Source: Rhodopseudomonas palustris (GTDB lineage Bacteria > Pseudomonadota > Alphaproteobacteria > Rhizobiales > Xanthobacteraceae). From it: a stretch of 64,000 bases of DNA. How positions within the stretch are numbered: position 1 is the stretch's first letter; each line of letters starts with the position of its first letter. The DNA lies in contig NZ_CP019966.1 in the NCBI RefSeq assembly GCF_003031265.1, positions 2,976,001 to 3,040,000 of the forward strand, given 5' to 3'. Shown in pieces: positions 8,459 to 17,156 of the stretch. Below the pieces are notes generated by a model that was given only the letters and a program-made list of their open reading frames with translations, had not been told where the DNA came from and made no database searches. The position numbers and the translations under genes were made by a program.

Positions 8459-9273
8459 GCGATGATGTGACCAACGTCGAGCAACCCTCGACGGCCAGTG
8501 AACCGCAACCGCAGGATGTTCCGGCGGCGGAGCCTTCGGCTGCAAAGAAGCGGCGCGCCAGCAAGGCGAAGTCCAAGGCGACCGCAGCCGCGATCGAGCA
8601 ACGGCTCGGCCACAGCTTCGCCGATCCGGCGCTGCTGACCACCGCGCTCACCCACGTCTCCGCGCTGAAGTCCGCGCGCCGCACAGACAGCTATCAGCGG
8701 CTCGAGTTTCTCGGCGATCACGTGCTCGGCCTGATCGTCTCCGACATGCTGTACCGGGCGTTTCCGGATGCCGACGAAGGCGAGTTGTCGAAGCGGCTCG
8801 CCGATCTGGTTCGCAAGGAAACTTGCGCCGACGTGGCCCGCAGTCTCGACCTGGTCGAAGGCATCAAGCTCGGCACGGTGGGGGCCGGCGCCGGCGCCAA
8901 GCTGCGCAAGTCGGTGCTCGGCGACATCTGCGAAGCGGTGATCGGCGCGATCTATCTCGACGGCGGCTACGACACAGTGTCCGATTTCGTCCGCCGCAAC
9001 TGGACCGAGCGGATGCGCAAGCCGGCGCGGTCGCTGCGCGATCCCAAGACCGTGTTGCAGGAGTGGGCACAGGCCCGCGGCCTGCCGACGCCGGTGTACC
9101 GCGAAGTCGAGCGCACCGGTCCGCATCACGATCCCCAATTCCGTGTCGCCGTCATACTGCCGGGCCTCGAGCCGGCCGAAGGTGTCGGTGGCAGCAAGCG
9201 CGCGGCCGAGAAGGTCGCGGCGTCGGCGATGCTGGCGCGTGAAGGCGTCGGCACAGGCGGCAATGATGGCTGA
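8455..9273 (+). CDS. rnc: Ribonuclease III
   Basis: 272 residues: endoribonuclease for double-stranded RNA, acting on rRNA precursors and structured mRNAs. The RNase III domain has YQRLEFLGDHVLGL (catalytic Glu/Asp cluster), EGELSKRLADLVRKE and DICEAVIGAIYLDGG. The C-terminal dsRNA-binding domain starts near DPKTVLQEWAQARG and ends GGSKRAAEKVAASAML. Compared with E. coli (226 aa) it has an N-terminal extension of about 45 residues, Ala/Pro-rich then basic (AAKKRRASKAKSKA). The start overlaps the lepB stop (ATGA), which decides the ATG at 8455; an earlier in-frame start would lie deep inside lepB. Confidence 0.95.
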   Translation: MSDDVTNVEQPSTASEPQPQDVPAAEPSAAKKRRASKAKSKATAAAIEQRLGHSFADPALLTTALTHVSALKSARRTDSYQRLEFLGDHVLGLIVSDMLYRAFPDADEGELSKRLADLVRKETCADVARSLDLVEGIKLGTVGAGAGAKLRKSVLGDICEAVIGAIYLDGGYDTVSDFVRRNWTERMRKPARSLRDPKTVLQEWAQARGLPTPVYREVERTGPHHDPQFRVAVILPGLEPAEGVGGSKRAAEKVAASAMLAREGVGTGGNDG

Positions 9274-10189
9274 ACATGAAGACGCGGCGACCGCCGCGAC
9301 CCGCTGCGGTTTCGTTGCGCTGATCGGCGCGCCGAACGTCGGCAAATCCACACTCGTCAACGCGCTGGTCGGCTCCAAGGTGACGATCGTGTCGCGCAAG
9401 GTGCAGACCACGCGCGCGCTGATCCGCGGCATCGTGATCGAAGATGCCTCGCAGATCATCCTGGTCGACACTCCCGGCATCTTCGCGCCGAAGCGGCGGC
9501 TCGACCGCGCGATGGTCAAGACTGCATGGAGCGGCGCGCACGATGCCGACATCGTCTGCGTGCTGCTCGATGCCCGTGCCGGGATTAACGAGCAGGCCGA
9601 AGACATTCTGGCCAACCTTGCCAATGTCGACCGGCCGAAGCTGCTGGTGCTCAACAAGATCGATCTGATCGCCCGCGAAAAGCTGCTGGCGCTGGCCCAG
9701 GCCGCCAATCAGCGGCTGGCATTCGATCAGACCTTCATGGTCTCGGCGCTGACTGGCGACGGTGTCGACGATCTGCGCAAGGCCTTGGCTGCGCAGGTGC
9801 CGCCGGGCCCGTTCCATTATCCCGAAGACCAGATGTCGGATGCGCCGCTGCGCCATCTCGCCGCCGAGATCACCCGCGAGAAGATCTTCCGGCAACTGCA
9901 CCAGGAGCTGCCGTATCAGTCGACGGTCGAGACCGACACCTGGACCGAGCGCAAGGATGGCTCGGTGAAGATCGAGCAGACCATCTTCGTCGAGCGCGAG
10001 AGCCAGCGCAAAATCGTGCTCGGCAAGGGCGGTGCGACCATCAAGGCGATCGGCGCCGAGGCCCGCAAGGAGATCGGCGAGATCCTCGAGCAGCCGGTGC
10101 ACCTGTTCCTGTTCGTCAAGGTGCGCGAGGACTGGGGTAACGATCCGGATCGTTACCGCGAAATGGGCCTGGAGTTCCCCAAGGAATGA
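9263..10189 (+). CDS. era: GTPase Era
   Basis: 308 residues. Era is an essential GTPase that binds the 3' end of 16S rRNA and assists maturation of the 30S subunit. G motifs are all present: GAPNVGKST (G1), DTPGI (G3), NKID (G4), SALTG (G5). The KH RNA-binding domain carries GKGGATIKAIG near the C terminus. Two consecutive ATG codons (9263 and 9266) are equally possible starts; both overlap the end of rnc by 8-11 bases, indicating translational coupling in the lepB-rnc-era operon. The stop overlaps the start of the next small membrane gene. Confidence 0.95.
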   Translation: MMAEHEDAATAATRCGFVALIGAPNVGKSTLVNALVGSKVTIVSRKVQTTRALIRGIVIEDASQIILVDTPGIFAPKRRLDRAMVKTAWSGAHDADIVCVLLDARAGINEQAEDILANLANVDRPKLLVLNKIDLIAREKLLALAQAANQRLAFDQTFMVSALTGDGVDDLRKALAAQVPPGPFHYPEDQMSDAPLRHLAAEITREKIFRQLHQELPYQSTVETDTWTERKDGSVKIEQTIFVERESQRKIVLGKGGATIKAIGAEARKEIGEILEQPVHLFLFVKVREDWGNDPDRYREMGLEFPKE

Positions 10190-10587
10190 CCACCAGCACC
10201 ACCACCAGCCTGCCGCGCAATGTGTACTGGTTCGAAGTGCTGCTGCTCACTTCGCTGATGCTCGACTGCATCTCGGTGGCGTTTCAGGATCGCACCGTGA
10301 TCGAGCCGAGCATGTCGGCCGGTGTGGTGGCCGCCGCCAACACCATGGCGGCCGGCCTGATCGTATTGCTGAGCTATCTGGTGTGGCTCGCCGCCCACGC
10401 CCGCAAGAACTGGGCGAGGGCGGTGCTGACCGCCTCGTTGGTGTTTTCGGTGGTGTCGCTGGCCCAGATCGTCGGCGACAGCGGCATCGAAGCCGGACTG
10501 TGGATCGATATTGCGTCCTGCATCCTGACTGCGGCTGGACTGTATCTGTCCTACACCGGCGACGCCCGAGGCTGGTTCACCGCGTAA
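10186..10587 (+). CDS. Small four-helix membrane protein of unknown function
   Basis: 133 residues with about four hydrophobic segments (VYWFEVLLLTSLMLDCISVAF; VAAANTMAAGLIVLLSYLVWL; AVLTASLVFSVVSLAQIVG; IASCILTAAGLYLSYTG) and little else. I recognise no characterised family. The ATG overlaps the era stop codon by four bases (ATGA), so it is very probably translated with era. recO follows 42 bases downstream. Position between era and recO does not by itself imply a role in ribosome assembly or DNA repair. Confidence 0.75.
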   Translation: MTTSTTTSLPRNVYWFEVLLLTSLMLDCISVAFQDRTVIEPSMSAGVVAAANTMAAGLIVLLSYLVWLAAHARKNWARAVLTASLVFSVVSLAQIVGDSGIEAGLWIDIASCILTAAGLYLSYTGDARGWFTA

Positions 10588-10629
10588 GGCCGGCAGGCGC
10601 GACTGCGCGAAATCCGATAGGCTCGTCCG

Positions 10630-11382
10630 ATGGAATGGAGCGACGAGGGCATCATTCTCGGGGTGCGGCGCCATGGCGAGTCCGCCGCGATCGTCGAGCT
10701 TTTGACCCGCGAGCATGGCCGGCATCTCGGCATGGTGCGGGGCGGGGCGTCGGCGCGGATGCGGCCGTTGCTGCAGCCCGGCAACAGCGTGCTGGCGTCA
10801 TGGCGGGCAAGGCTCGACGAGCATCTCGGCTACTATCAGTTGGAAGCCACCAAGATGCGCGCCGCGACGCTGCTGGCATCATCCTATGCGGTGTACGGCG
10901 TCACCCATCTGGCCGCGCTGGCGCGGCTGCTGCCGGAGCGCGATCCGCACGAGGACATCTATCAGCGGCTGTTGTTCACGCTCGACGATTTTGACGACCT
11001 CGGAGTCGCCGCCGCGCATCTGATCCGGTTCGAACTGGCGATCCTGGCCGAGCTCGGCTTCGGGCTCGATCTGTCCGTCTGCGCCGCGACCGGCAGCACC
11101 ACGGAACTGATCTATGTGTCTCCGAAGTCGGGCAGCGCCGTTTCGCGCAGCGCCGGCGAACCGTGGCGCGACCGCCTGTTGCGACTGCCGGCGTTCCTGC
11201 GTGACGACGAGACGGCGTGCGAGAGCGGCTGGTCTGGGCAGGACCTGTTCGATGGCTTCGAGCTGACCGGCCGCTTCCTGCTGCGCAATGTGCTCGAGCC
11301 GCGCGGGCAAAGCCATTCGGACGCCCGCGCGGGGTTCATCAATGCGATCACCCGCGCGCTGCAGCGGCCGGCGGAGTCGTAG
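10630..11382 (+). CDS. recO: DNA repair protein RecO
   Basis: 250 residues beginning [30 protein letters not shown], the typical RecO N-terminal OB-fold region, followed by the helical domain [17 protein letters not shown] and [22 protein letters not shown]. RecO works with RecF and RecR to load RecA on single-stranded DNA coated with SSB. The C-terminal zinc-finger of some RecO proteins is not obvious here; only C91-like single cysteines are visible. Placement after era is standard in alphaproteobacteria. Confidence 0.93.
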   Translation: MEWSDEGIILGVRRHGESAAIVELLTREHGRHLGMVRGGASARMRPLLQPGNSVLASWRARLDEHLGYYQLEATKMRAATLLASSYAVYGVTHLAALARLLPERDPHEDIYQRLLFTLDDFDDLGVAAAHLIRFELAILAELGFGLDLSVCAATGSTTELIYVSPKSGSAVSRSAGEPWRDRLLRLPAFLRDDETACESGWSGQDLFDGFELTGRFLLRNVLEPRGQSHSDARAGFINAITRALQRPAES

Positions 11383-11421
11383 CCGGCCGCGTCACATCCG
11401 CGAGATGCCGCGATCGCGGCA

Positions 11422-12291
11422 TCAGGCTTTCAGAGCTGCGGAGATCGTCGCCGCGATCGGCGTGGTCGGACGACCGATCAGCTGGCTCAAGGTGTGGCTG
11501 TCGTCGAACAGCGCGCCCTTGGCGGCACCGGCGTCGGAGTCCGCCAGCAGCGCGGCGAACGGTCCGGGCAGGCCGGCACCGACCAGTGCAGCCTGGTAGT
11601 CGGCCTGCGGCAGATCGCGATACGCGACTGCTTTGCCGGATTGCCTCGACAGTTCTGCTGCGAACTCAGCGAGCGTGTAGGCCGCATCGCCGGCGAGTTC
11701 GTAGATGCGGCCAGCCTGCGGCTCCGCGGCGGTGAGCACACGAACCGCGGCCGCGGCGTAATCGGCGCGCGCCGCGGAGGCGATCCGGCCGCCATCGGCG
11801 CTGCCGAGCAGGGCGCCGTGCGCCAGCGCGGCCGGAATCGAAGCCGCGTAGTTCTCACTGTACCAGCCATTGCGGAGCAGGGCGTGCGGTACGCCGGACG
11901 CTTTCAAGGCCGCCTCGGTCTGCCGGTGCTCCTCGGCGAGCCCCAGCGGCGAGGTGTCGGCGTGCAGCAGGCTGGTATAGGCGAGCAGTTTCACGCCGGC
12001 CTGCCTGGCAGCTTCGATCGCGTTGCGGTGCTGCGCGGTGCGCTGGCCGATCTCGCTGGAGGAAATCAGAAGAGCAAGGTCGACGCCGGCGAAGGCGGCC
12101 TTGAGGCTGTCGGGACGGCTGTAGTCGCCGTTGTGGACGTGCAGGCCTCTGGCAGCGAATTCGGCGGCGGCCTTTTCGCTGCGGACCAGCACGCCGATCT
12201 GGAAGGCCGGGACGGTCTTGAGCAGGCCGTCGATGACGAGCCGGCCGAGCTGGCCGCTGGCACCGGTGACGAGGAAACGGGAGGCGGACAT
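11422..12291 (-). CDS. NmrA/QorB-like NAD(P)H-dependent oxidoreductase (atypical SDR)
   Basis: 289 residues with an N-terminal Rossmann motif VTGASGQLG followed by the layout of the NmrA-like/YtfG (QorB) family: GLHVHNGDYSRPDSLKAAFAGVD, LLAYTSLLHAD and LLRNGWYSENY. QorB-type members reduce quinones with NADPH; others are redox sensors, so the substrate is not certain. Start at 12291 is chosen because an AGGAGATCC ribosome site precedes it on the minus strand; the frame could extend to 12384 but would run through the promoter region. It is transcribed divergently from an HxlR-family regulator, a frequent pairing that suggests control by that regulator. Confidence 0.87.
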   Translation of the reverse strand: MSASRFLVTGASGQLGRLVIDGLLKTVPAFQIGVLVRSEKAAAEFAARGLHVHNGDYSRPDSLKAAFAGVDLALLISSSEIGQRTAQHRNAIEAARQAGVKLLAYTSLLHADTSPLGLAEEHRQTEAALKASGVPHALLRNGWYSENYAASIPAALAHGALLGSADGGRIASAARADYAAAAVRVLTAAEPQAGRIYELAGDAAYTLAEFAAELSRQSGKAVAYRDLPQADYQAALVGAGLPGPFAALLADSDAGAAKGALFDDSHTLSQLIGRPTTPIAATISAALKA

Positions 12292-12322
12292 CAGGATCTC
12301 CTGGTGGTTTTCAATTGAGGGT

Positions 12323-12341
12323 AGGTCTATATTGGAGACCT
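12323..12341. promoter_or_regulatory. Candidate HxlR-regulator operator
   Basis: A perfect inverted repeat AGGTCT-N7-AGACCT lies in the 80-base gap between the divergent oxidoreductase and HxlR-family genes, 31 bases before the start of either gene. Dimeric winged-helix HxlR proteins usually bind such palindromes in front of themselves and the neighbouring oxidoreductase gene. The role is inferred from position and symmetry only. Confidence 0.5.
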
Positions 12342-12371
12342 TCGTCCGGCCGCGTAAGGAGGCAGTATTTC

Positions 12372-12884
12372 GTGACAAGGTCACCTGCAGATAACCTGAC
12401 GGTCGCCGCGCACCGCGCCACGCTGACCGACCGTTATGCCGCCTGGCGCGAGCTCGGCTTCGACGCGTCGCGCTGTCCGGTGCGCAACGTGCTCGACCAT
12501 CTGGGCTGCAAATGGAGCACGCTGCTGTTGATCGCGCTGGCCGAAAAGCCGATGCGGTTCAATGCGCTGCTGCGAGATGTTCCAGACATTTCGAAGCGGA
12601 TGCTGACCCAGACGCTGCGCGATCTCGAGCGTGACGGGCTGGTCGCCCGGCAGGTGTTTCCGACCAAGCCGCCCAGTGTGGAGTACCGTTTGTCGGCGTC
12701 GGGCGAGTCCGTGCTTGGACCGTTGACGGCCCTGGTCGGCTGGGCGGAGCAGAACTTCCCCGAGATTGAGCGCGCCCGCGCCCGGTTCGACTCGGCGGCC
12801 CAGGAGGGGGGCGCCCAGGTTCCAGGCGAATCCGCAAGGCCGGAAAGCCCGCTGGCGCTTGCTCCGCTTCCGGTCAGGGGATAA
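12372..12884 (+). CDS. HxlR-family transcriptional regulator
   Basis: 170 residues with the HxlR winged-helix domain: CPVRNVLDHLGCKWSTLLL, MRFNALLRDVPDISKRMLTQTLRDLERDGLV and PPSVEYRLSASG. C35 and C46 are in the region where QorR/YodB-type members use cysteines to sense quinones or thiol stress. GTG at 12372 is preferred because AAGGAGG ends nine bases upstream. The tail after about residue 140 is longer than usual and of low complexity. Probably represses itself and the divergent NAD(P)H oxidoreductase through the palindrome at 12323-12341. parC starts 9 bases after its stop. Confidence 0.87.
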   Translation: MTRSPADNLTVAAHRATLTDRYAAWRELGFDASRCPVRNVLDHLGCKWSTLLLIALAEKPMRFNALLRDVPDISKRMLTQTLRDLERDGLVARQVFPTKPPSVEYRLSASGESVLGPLTALVGWAEQNFPEIERARARFDSAAQEGGAQVPGESARPESPLALAPLPVRG

Positions 12885-12893
12885 CCCCACGCC

Positions 12894-15155
12894 ATGGGAA
12901 AAAGATTGATTCCGCCGGAGCCGGCCGAGATTCACGAGGTCCAGCTTCGCGAGGCGCTGGAAGAGCGCTATCTCGCCTACGCGCTGTCGACCATCATGCA
13001 CCGGGCGCTGCCGGACGCGCGCGACGGCCTCAAACCCGTGCATCGCCGCATCCTCTACGGCATGCGGCTGCTGCGGCTCGACCCCGGCACGCCGTTCAAG
13101 AAGTCCGCCAAGATCGTCGGCGACGTGATGGGTTCGTTCCATCCGCACGGCGACCAGTCGATCTACGACGCGCTGGTGCGGCTCGCGCAGGACTTCTCGT
13201 CGCGCTACCCGCTGGTCGACGGCCAGGGCAATTTCGGCAATATCGACGGCGATAACCCGGCGGCCTACCGCTACACCGAAGCGCGCATGACCGACGTCGC
13301 GCGCCTGCTGCTGGAAGGCATCGACGAGGATGGCGTCGCGTTCCGCGCCAACTACGACGGCCAGTCGAAAGAGCCGGTCGTGCTGCCCGGCGGCTTCCCA
13401 AACCTGCTCGCCAACGGCGCGCAAGGCATCGCCGTCGGCATGGCGACCGCGATCCCGCCGCACAACGCCGCTGAGCTGTGCGACGCCGCGCTGCATCTGA
13501 TCGAGAAACCCGACGCCAAGTCGAAAGCGCTGCTGCGCTTCGTCAAGGGCCCGGACTTCCCGACCGGCGGCATCATCATTGATTCCAAGGAGAGCATCGC
13601 CGAGGCCTACACCACCGGCCGCGGCGCGTTCCGCACCCGCGCCAAGTGGGAGCAGGAAGAGGGCGCGCGCGGCACCTGGACCGTGGTGGTGACGCAGATC
13701 CCCTGGCTGGTGCAGAAGTCGCGGCTGATCGAGAAGATCGCCGAGCTGCTGAACGAGAAGAAGCTGCCGCTGGTCGGCGACATCCGTGACGAATCCGCCG
13801 AGGACGTCCGCATCGTCATCGAGCCGAAGTCGCGCAGCGTCGATCCGACGCTGATGATGGAATCGCTGTTCCGGCTGACCGAGCTGGAAAGCCGGATCCC
13901 GCTCAATCTCAACGTGCTGGTGAAGGGCCGGATTCCGAAGGTGCTCGGCCTCGCCGAGTGCCTGCGCGAATGGCTCGATCATCTGCGCGACGTGCTGCTG
14001 CGCCGCTCCGAGTATCGCAAGGGCCAGATCGAGCATCGGCTCGAAGTGCTCGGCGGCTATCTGATCGCGTACTTGAACATCGACAAGGTGATCAAGATCA
14101 TCCGCACCGAGGACGAGCCCAAGCCGGTGCTGATGAAGGCCTTCAATCTCACCGAGATCCAGGCCGAGGCGATCCTCAACATGCGGCTGCGCTCGTTGCG
14201 CAAGCTCGAAGAATTCGAGATCCGCACCGAGGACAAGAACCTCCGCGCGGAGCTGAAGGGCATCAATGCGATCCTGAAATCCGAGACGGAGCAGTGGGCC
14301 AAGGTCGGCGAACAGGTTCGCAAGGTTCGCGAGATGTTCGGGCCGAAGACGCCGCTCGGCAAGCGCCGCACCCAGTTCGCCGACGCGCCGGAGCACGATC
14401 TCGCCGCGATCGAAGAAGCCTTCGTCGAGCGCGAGCCGGTGACGGTGGTGATCTCCGACAAGGGCTGGGTCCGCACCCTGAAGGGCCATGTCGAGGACCT
14501 GTCCGGGCTGAACTTCAAGCAAGACGACAAGCTCGGCCAGTCGTTCTTCGCCGAGACGACGTCGAAGCTGTTGCTACTTGCAACCAACGGCCGGTTCTAT
14601 GCGCTCGATGTCGCCAAGCTGCCCGGCGGCCGCGGCCATGGCGAGCCGATCCGCATGTTCATCGACATGGAGCAGGACGCCGCGATCGTCACCGTGTTCG
14701 TGCACACCGGCGGACGCAAATTCCTGATCGCCAGCCATGACGGGCAGGGCTTCATGGTCAACGAGGACGAGTGCGTCGGCTCGACCCGCAAGGGCAAGCA
14801 GATCCTCAACGTCGACATTCCCAACGAGGCGCGCGCGCTCACGGTGGTCGGCGAGGGCGACGACAGCGTCGCGGTGATCGGCGACAACCGTAAGATGGTG
14901 ATCTTCCCGCTCGATCAGGTGCCGGAGATGACCCGTGGCCGCGGCGTGCGGCTGCAGAAGTACAAGGACGGCGGCCTGTCCGATATCGCCACCTTCTCGT
15001 CGAAGCAGGGCCTCAGCTGGCGCGACTCCGCCGGCCGCGAGTTCAGCGCGACCATGAAGGAACTCGCCGAATGGCGCGGCAACCGCGCCGACGCCGGCCG
15101 GCTGCCGCCGAAGGGCTTCCCGAAGTCCAACAAGTTCGGACGCAGCATCGCGTGA
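12894..15155 (+). CDS. parC: DNA topoisomerase IV subunit A
   Basis: 753 residues. ParC is the DNA-cleaving subunit of the type II enzyme that separates daughter chromosomes. The N terminus shows [27 protein letters not shown], the quinolone-determining region [13 protein letters not shown] (Ser81, sensitive-type residue) and the catalytic tyrosine in [10 protein letters not shown] (Y127). Length and the early divergence after residue 140 fit alphaproteobacterial ParC better than GyrA. The C-terminal beta-pinwheel region starts after about residue 500 and lacks an evident GyrA box. A strong hairpin follows at 15160-15191. Confidence 0.94.
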   Translation: MGKRLIPPEPAEIHEVQLREALEERYLAYALSTIMHRALPDARDGLKPVHRRILYGMRLLRLDPGTPFKKSAKIVGDVMGSFHPHGDQSIYDALVRLAQDFSSRYPLVDGQGNFGNIDGDNPAAYRYTEARMTDVARLLLEGIDEDGVAFRANYDGQSKEPVVLPGGFPNLLANGAQGIAVGMATAIPPHNAAELCDAALHLIEKPDAKSKALLRFVKGPDFPTGGIIIDSKESIAEAYTTGRGAFRTRAKWEQEEGARGTWTVVVTQIPWLVQKSRLIEKIAELLNEKKLPLVGDIRDESAEDVRIVIEPKSRSVDPTLMMESLFRLTELESRIPLNLNVLVKGRIPKVLGLAECLREWLDHLRDVLLRRSEYRKGQIEHRLEVLGGYLIAYLNIDKVIKIIRTEDEPKPVLMKAFNLTEIQAEAILNMRLRSLRKLEEFEIRTEDKNLRAELKGINAILKSETEQWAKVGEQVRKVREMFGPKTPLGKRRTQFADAPEHDLAAIEEAFVEREPVTVVISDKGWVRTLKGHVEDLSGLNFKQDDKLGQSFFAETTSKLLLLATNGRFYALDVAKLPGGRGHGEPIRMFIDMEQDAAIVTVFVHTGGRKFLIASHDGQGFMVNEDECVGSTRKGKQILNVDIPNEARALTVVGEGDDSVAVIGDNRKMVIFPLDQVPEMTRGRGVRLQKYKDGGLSDIATFSSKQGLSWRDSAGREFSATMKELAEWRGNRADAGRLPPKGFPKSNKFGRSIA

Positions 15156-15159
15156 TGCT

Positions 15160-15198
15160 GGCCCGCCTGCGCGCTATGTCGCAGGCGGGCCGTTCGTT
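15160..15198 (+). terminator. Hairpin terminator after parC
   Basis: Twelve-base perfect arms GGCCCGCCTGCG and CGCAGGCGGGCC with an eight-base loop begin five bases after the parC stop. The trailing T content (GTTCGTTTGG) is modest, so termination strength is uncertain. Confidence 0.6.
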
Positions 15199-15231
15199 TG
15201 GCTTTGCGTCTCGCTCCCGAATTGCCTTGAA

Positions 15232-16671
15232 GTGGATGCGATGATCGAACGCTGCTCCCGCCGATTTCGCCTGTTACTTCCGCTGCTCGTCTTCGCCGCG
15301 CTTCCGGGGCCAGCGCAGGCGGCCGAGCTCGATGGCGCGGCGCTCGGCTGGGCCTGGGGCGTGCCGTTCGCCGGCATCCTCTTGTCGATCGCGCTCGGAC
15401 CGCTGCTGGCGCCGAAGGTCTGGCACGCGCATTACGGCAAGATCGCCGCCGGCTGGGGCGTGCTGGCACTGGCGCCGATTGCGATCGTCTACGGCTGGGA
15501 CATCGCGCTGGCATCACTGATCCATGCGCTGCTCGCCGAGTATCTCAGCTTCATCGTGTTGCTGTTCGCGCTGTTCACGGTGTCGGGCGGCATCCTGGTC
15601 ACCGGTACCATCCGAGCGACGCCGCTGATCAACACCGGACTGCTTGCCGTGGGCACGGCGTGCGCCAGCCTGATCGGCACCACCGGCGCCGCGATGGTCC
15701 TGATCAGGCCGCTGATCCGCGCCAATGCGGGACGGCAGCACAACGTCCACGTCGTAGTGTTCTTCATCATCCTGGTCGCCAATATCGGCGGCGCATTGTC
15801 CCCGCTGGGCGATCCGCCGCTGTTCGTCGGATTCCTGCGCGGCGTGGATTTCTTCTGGCCGGTCCAACACCTGTGGCAGCAGACCCTGATCGTCGCCGGC
15901 GTGCTGCTGGTGGTGTTCTATCTGCTCGACCGCTGGTATGCGCGCCACGATGCGCCGGCCAAGACGGCCGAGGCGCCGATCGGATTTCGCGGCGGCATCA
16001 ATTTCCTGCTGATCGCCGGCATCATCGCCACCATTCTGGCCTGCGCGCAGTGGCGTCCCGGCATCGAATTCGACGTTTACGGCACCAAGGTCGCGCTGCA
16101 GAACCTGGTGCGCGACGCGATGCTGGTGGTGCTGGCGCTGCTGTCGCTGTGGTGGACGGCGGACGAGCATCGCGCCGCCAACGGCTTCACCTGGGAGCCG
16201 ATCCGCGAGGTCGCCAAGCTGTTCGCCGGGATCTTCGTCGCGATCATCCCGGTGCTGGCGATGCTGCACGCCGGCAAGAGCGGGCTATTTGCGCCGCTGC
16301 TGGAGGCGGTGACGGCGAGCGACGGTACGCCGCGCGAGGTGCCGTATTTCTGGTTCACGGGCCTGTTGTCGGCGGTGCTCGATAACGCGCCGACCTATCT
16401 GGTGTTCTTCGAGCTGGCAGGCGGACGCCCCGCCGAGCTTATGGGGCCGCTCGCCGGTACGCTCGCGGCGATCTCGATGGGCTCGGTCTATATGGGCGCG
16501 CTGACCTATGTCGGTAACGCGCCGAACTTCATGGTCTATGCGATCGCCACCGAGCGCGGCATCAAGATGCCGGGCTTCTTCGGCTACGCGCTGCGGGCTG
16601 GCCTGGTGCTGATCCCGCTGTTCCTGCTGCTGACGTTCCTGCCGATCGTCCCGAACCTGCGGCTGCACTGA
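15232..16671 (+). CDS. Sodium:proton antiporter / ion-transporter superfamily membrane protein
   Basis: 479 residues with an N-terminal signal-like segment (LLLPLLVFAALPGPAQAAE) and roughly eleven further hydrophobic helices. Blocks such as GTTGAAMVLIRPLIRAN, ANIGGALSPLGDPPLFVGFLRG and LDNAPTYLVFFE resemble the NhaD/ArsB/CitT ion-transporter superfamily, in which such G-x-P and N-x-P hairpins line the substrate path. Annotated relatives are called Na+/H+ antiporter or citrate transporter; I cannot choose the ion or solute from sequence. Starts at 15232 and 15241 are both possible. A small membrane-protein gene converges on it from the right. Confidence 0.75.
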   Translation: MDAMIERCSRRFRLLLPLLVFAALPGPAQAAELDGAALGWAWGVPFAGILLSIALGPLLAPKVWHAHYGKIAAGWGVLALAPIAIVYGWDIALASLIHALLAEYLSFIVLLFALFTVSGGILVTGTIRATPLINTGLLAVGTACASLIGTTGAAMVLIRPLIRANAGRQHNVHVVVFFIILVANIGGALSPLGDPPLFVGFLRGVDFFWPVQHLWQQTLIVAGVLLVVFYLLDRWYARHDAPAKTAEAPIGFRGGINFLLIAGIIATILACAQWRPGIEFDVYGTKVALQNLVRDAMLVVLALLSLWWTADEHRAANGFTWEPIREVAKLFAGIFVAIIPVLAMLHAGKSGLFAPLLEAVTASDGTPREVPYFWFTGLLSAVLDNAPTYLVFFELAGGRPAELMGPLAGTLAAISMGSVYMGALTYVGNAPNFMVYAIATERGIKMPGFFGYALRAGLVLIPLFLLLTFLPIVPNLRLH

Positions 16672-16684
16672 GCCGCAAGGGGCG

Positions 16685-16882
16685 TCACTTGCTCTGCGGC
16701 GCTGTAGCGGCTGGAGCAGGGGGCAGGCCCGGCGTGTGCTTTGGCTTCAGCGTCCCGACATAGAACGACACGCCGCCGACCAGCACGACGCAGATCGCGT
16801 ACACGAGATAGGCTTGCGGAGGCTTGGTGGCCCAACCCAGCAAGCCGCTAAAAGACATCCGCTCTGGCGCTTGATTTGTCAT
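16685..16882 (-). CDS. Small single-span membrane protein, unknown function
   Basis: 65 residues with one hydrophobic helix (AYLVYAICVVLVGGVSFYVG) and a proline/alanine-rich C-terminal tail. The ATG at 16882 is taken because upstream in-frame codons run into an apparent promoter region; MSFSGLL nine residues in is an alternative start. It converges with the antiporter gene with 13 bases between their stops. No family recognised. Confidence 0.55.
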   Translation of the reverse strand: MTNQAPERMSFSGLLGWATKPPQAYLVYAICVVLVGGVSFYVGTLKPKHTPGLPPAPAATAPQSK

Positions 16883-17079
16883 GGCGGCGTTGTGCGCGAT
16901 TTGAGGGCGAACGCAAGCTGGAAAATCGCAACGGTATCTCGTCCGGTACCCGACACGGTACGGTCGAAGCCTGATCAATGACCACTGACGTCTTTTGTGG
17001 CAGTGTTCAAAGTGGCCCGCGACTCGGCCGCTGGAGGCTCCTTGACCGCAAATATCGTCATCGACCAGTGCTTGGCTAC

Positions 17080-17110
17080 CTTCTTGCTATTGCAAATGAC
17101 TTGCAAGAAG
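17080..17110. promoter_or_regulatory. Candidate Fur/Mur-type metal-regulator box before mntH
   Basis: Two copies of the self-complementary hexamer TTGCAA separated by five bases (17090-17106) sit inside a wider perfect inverted repeat, CTTCTTGC at 17080-17087 and GCAAGAAG at 17103-17110. Alphaproteobacterial Fur/Mur proteins recognise TTGCAA-rich palindromes, and mntH is a known target in Bradyrhizobium. The site lies 47 bases before the preferred mntH ATG. Function is inferred. Confidence 0.55.
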
Positions 17111-17156
17111 CTGTGTGAGCCTGCATTGTGATGCGATGGATGCAAGATCGCCGCAA

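Noticed and set aside
12381-14522. A 713-codon minus-strand open frame over parC
   Set aside because: It is an antisense shadow of parC, with amino-acid composition dominated by Arg, Leu, Asp and His and no recognisable domain.
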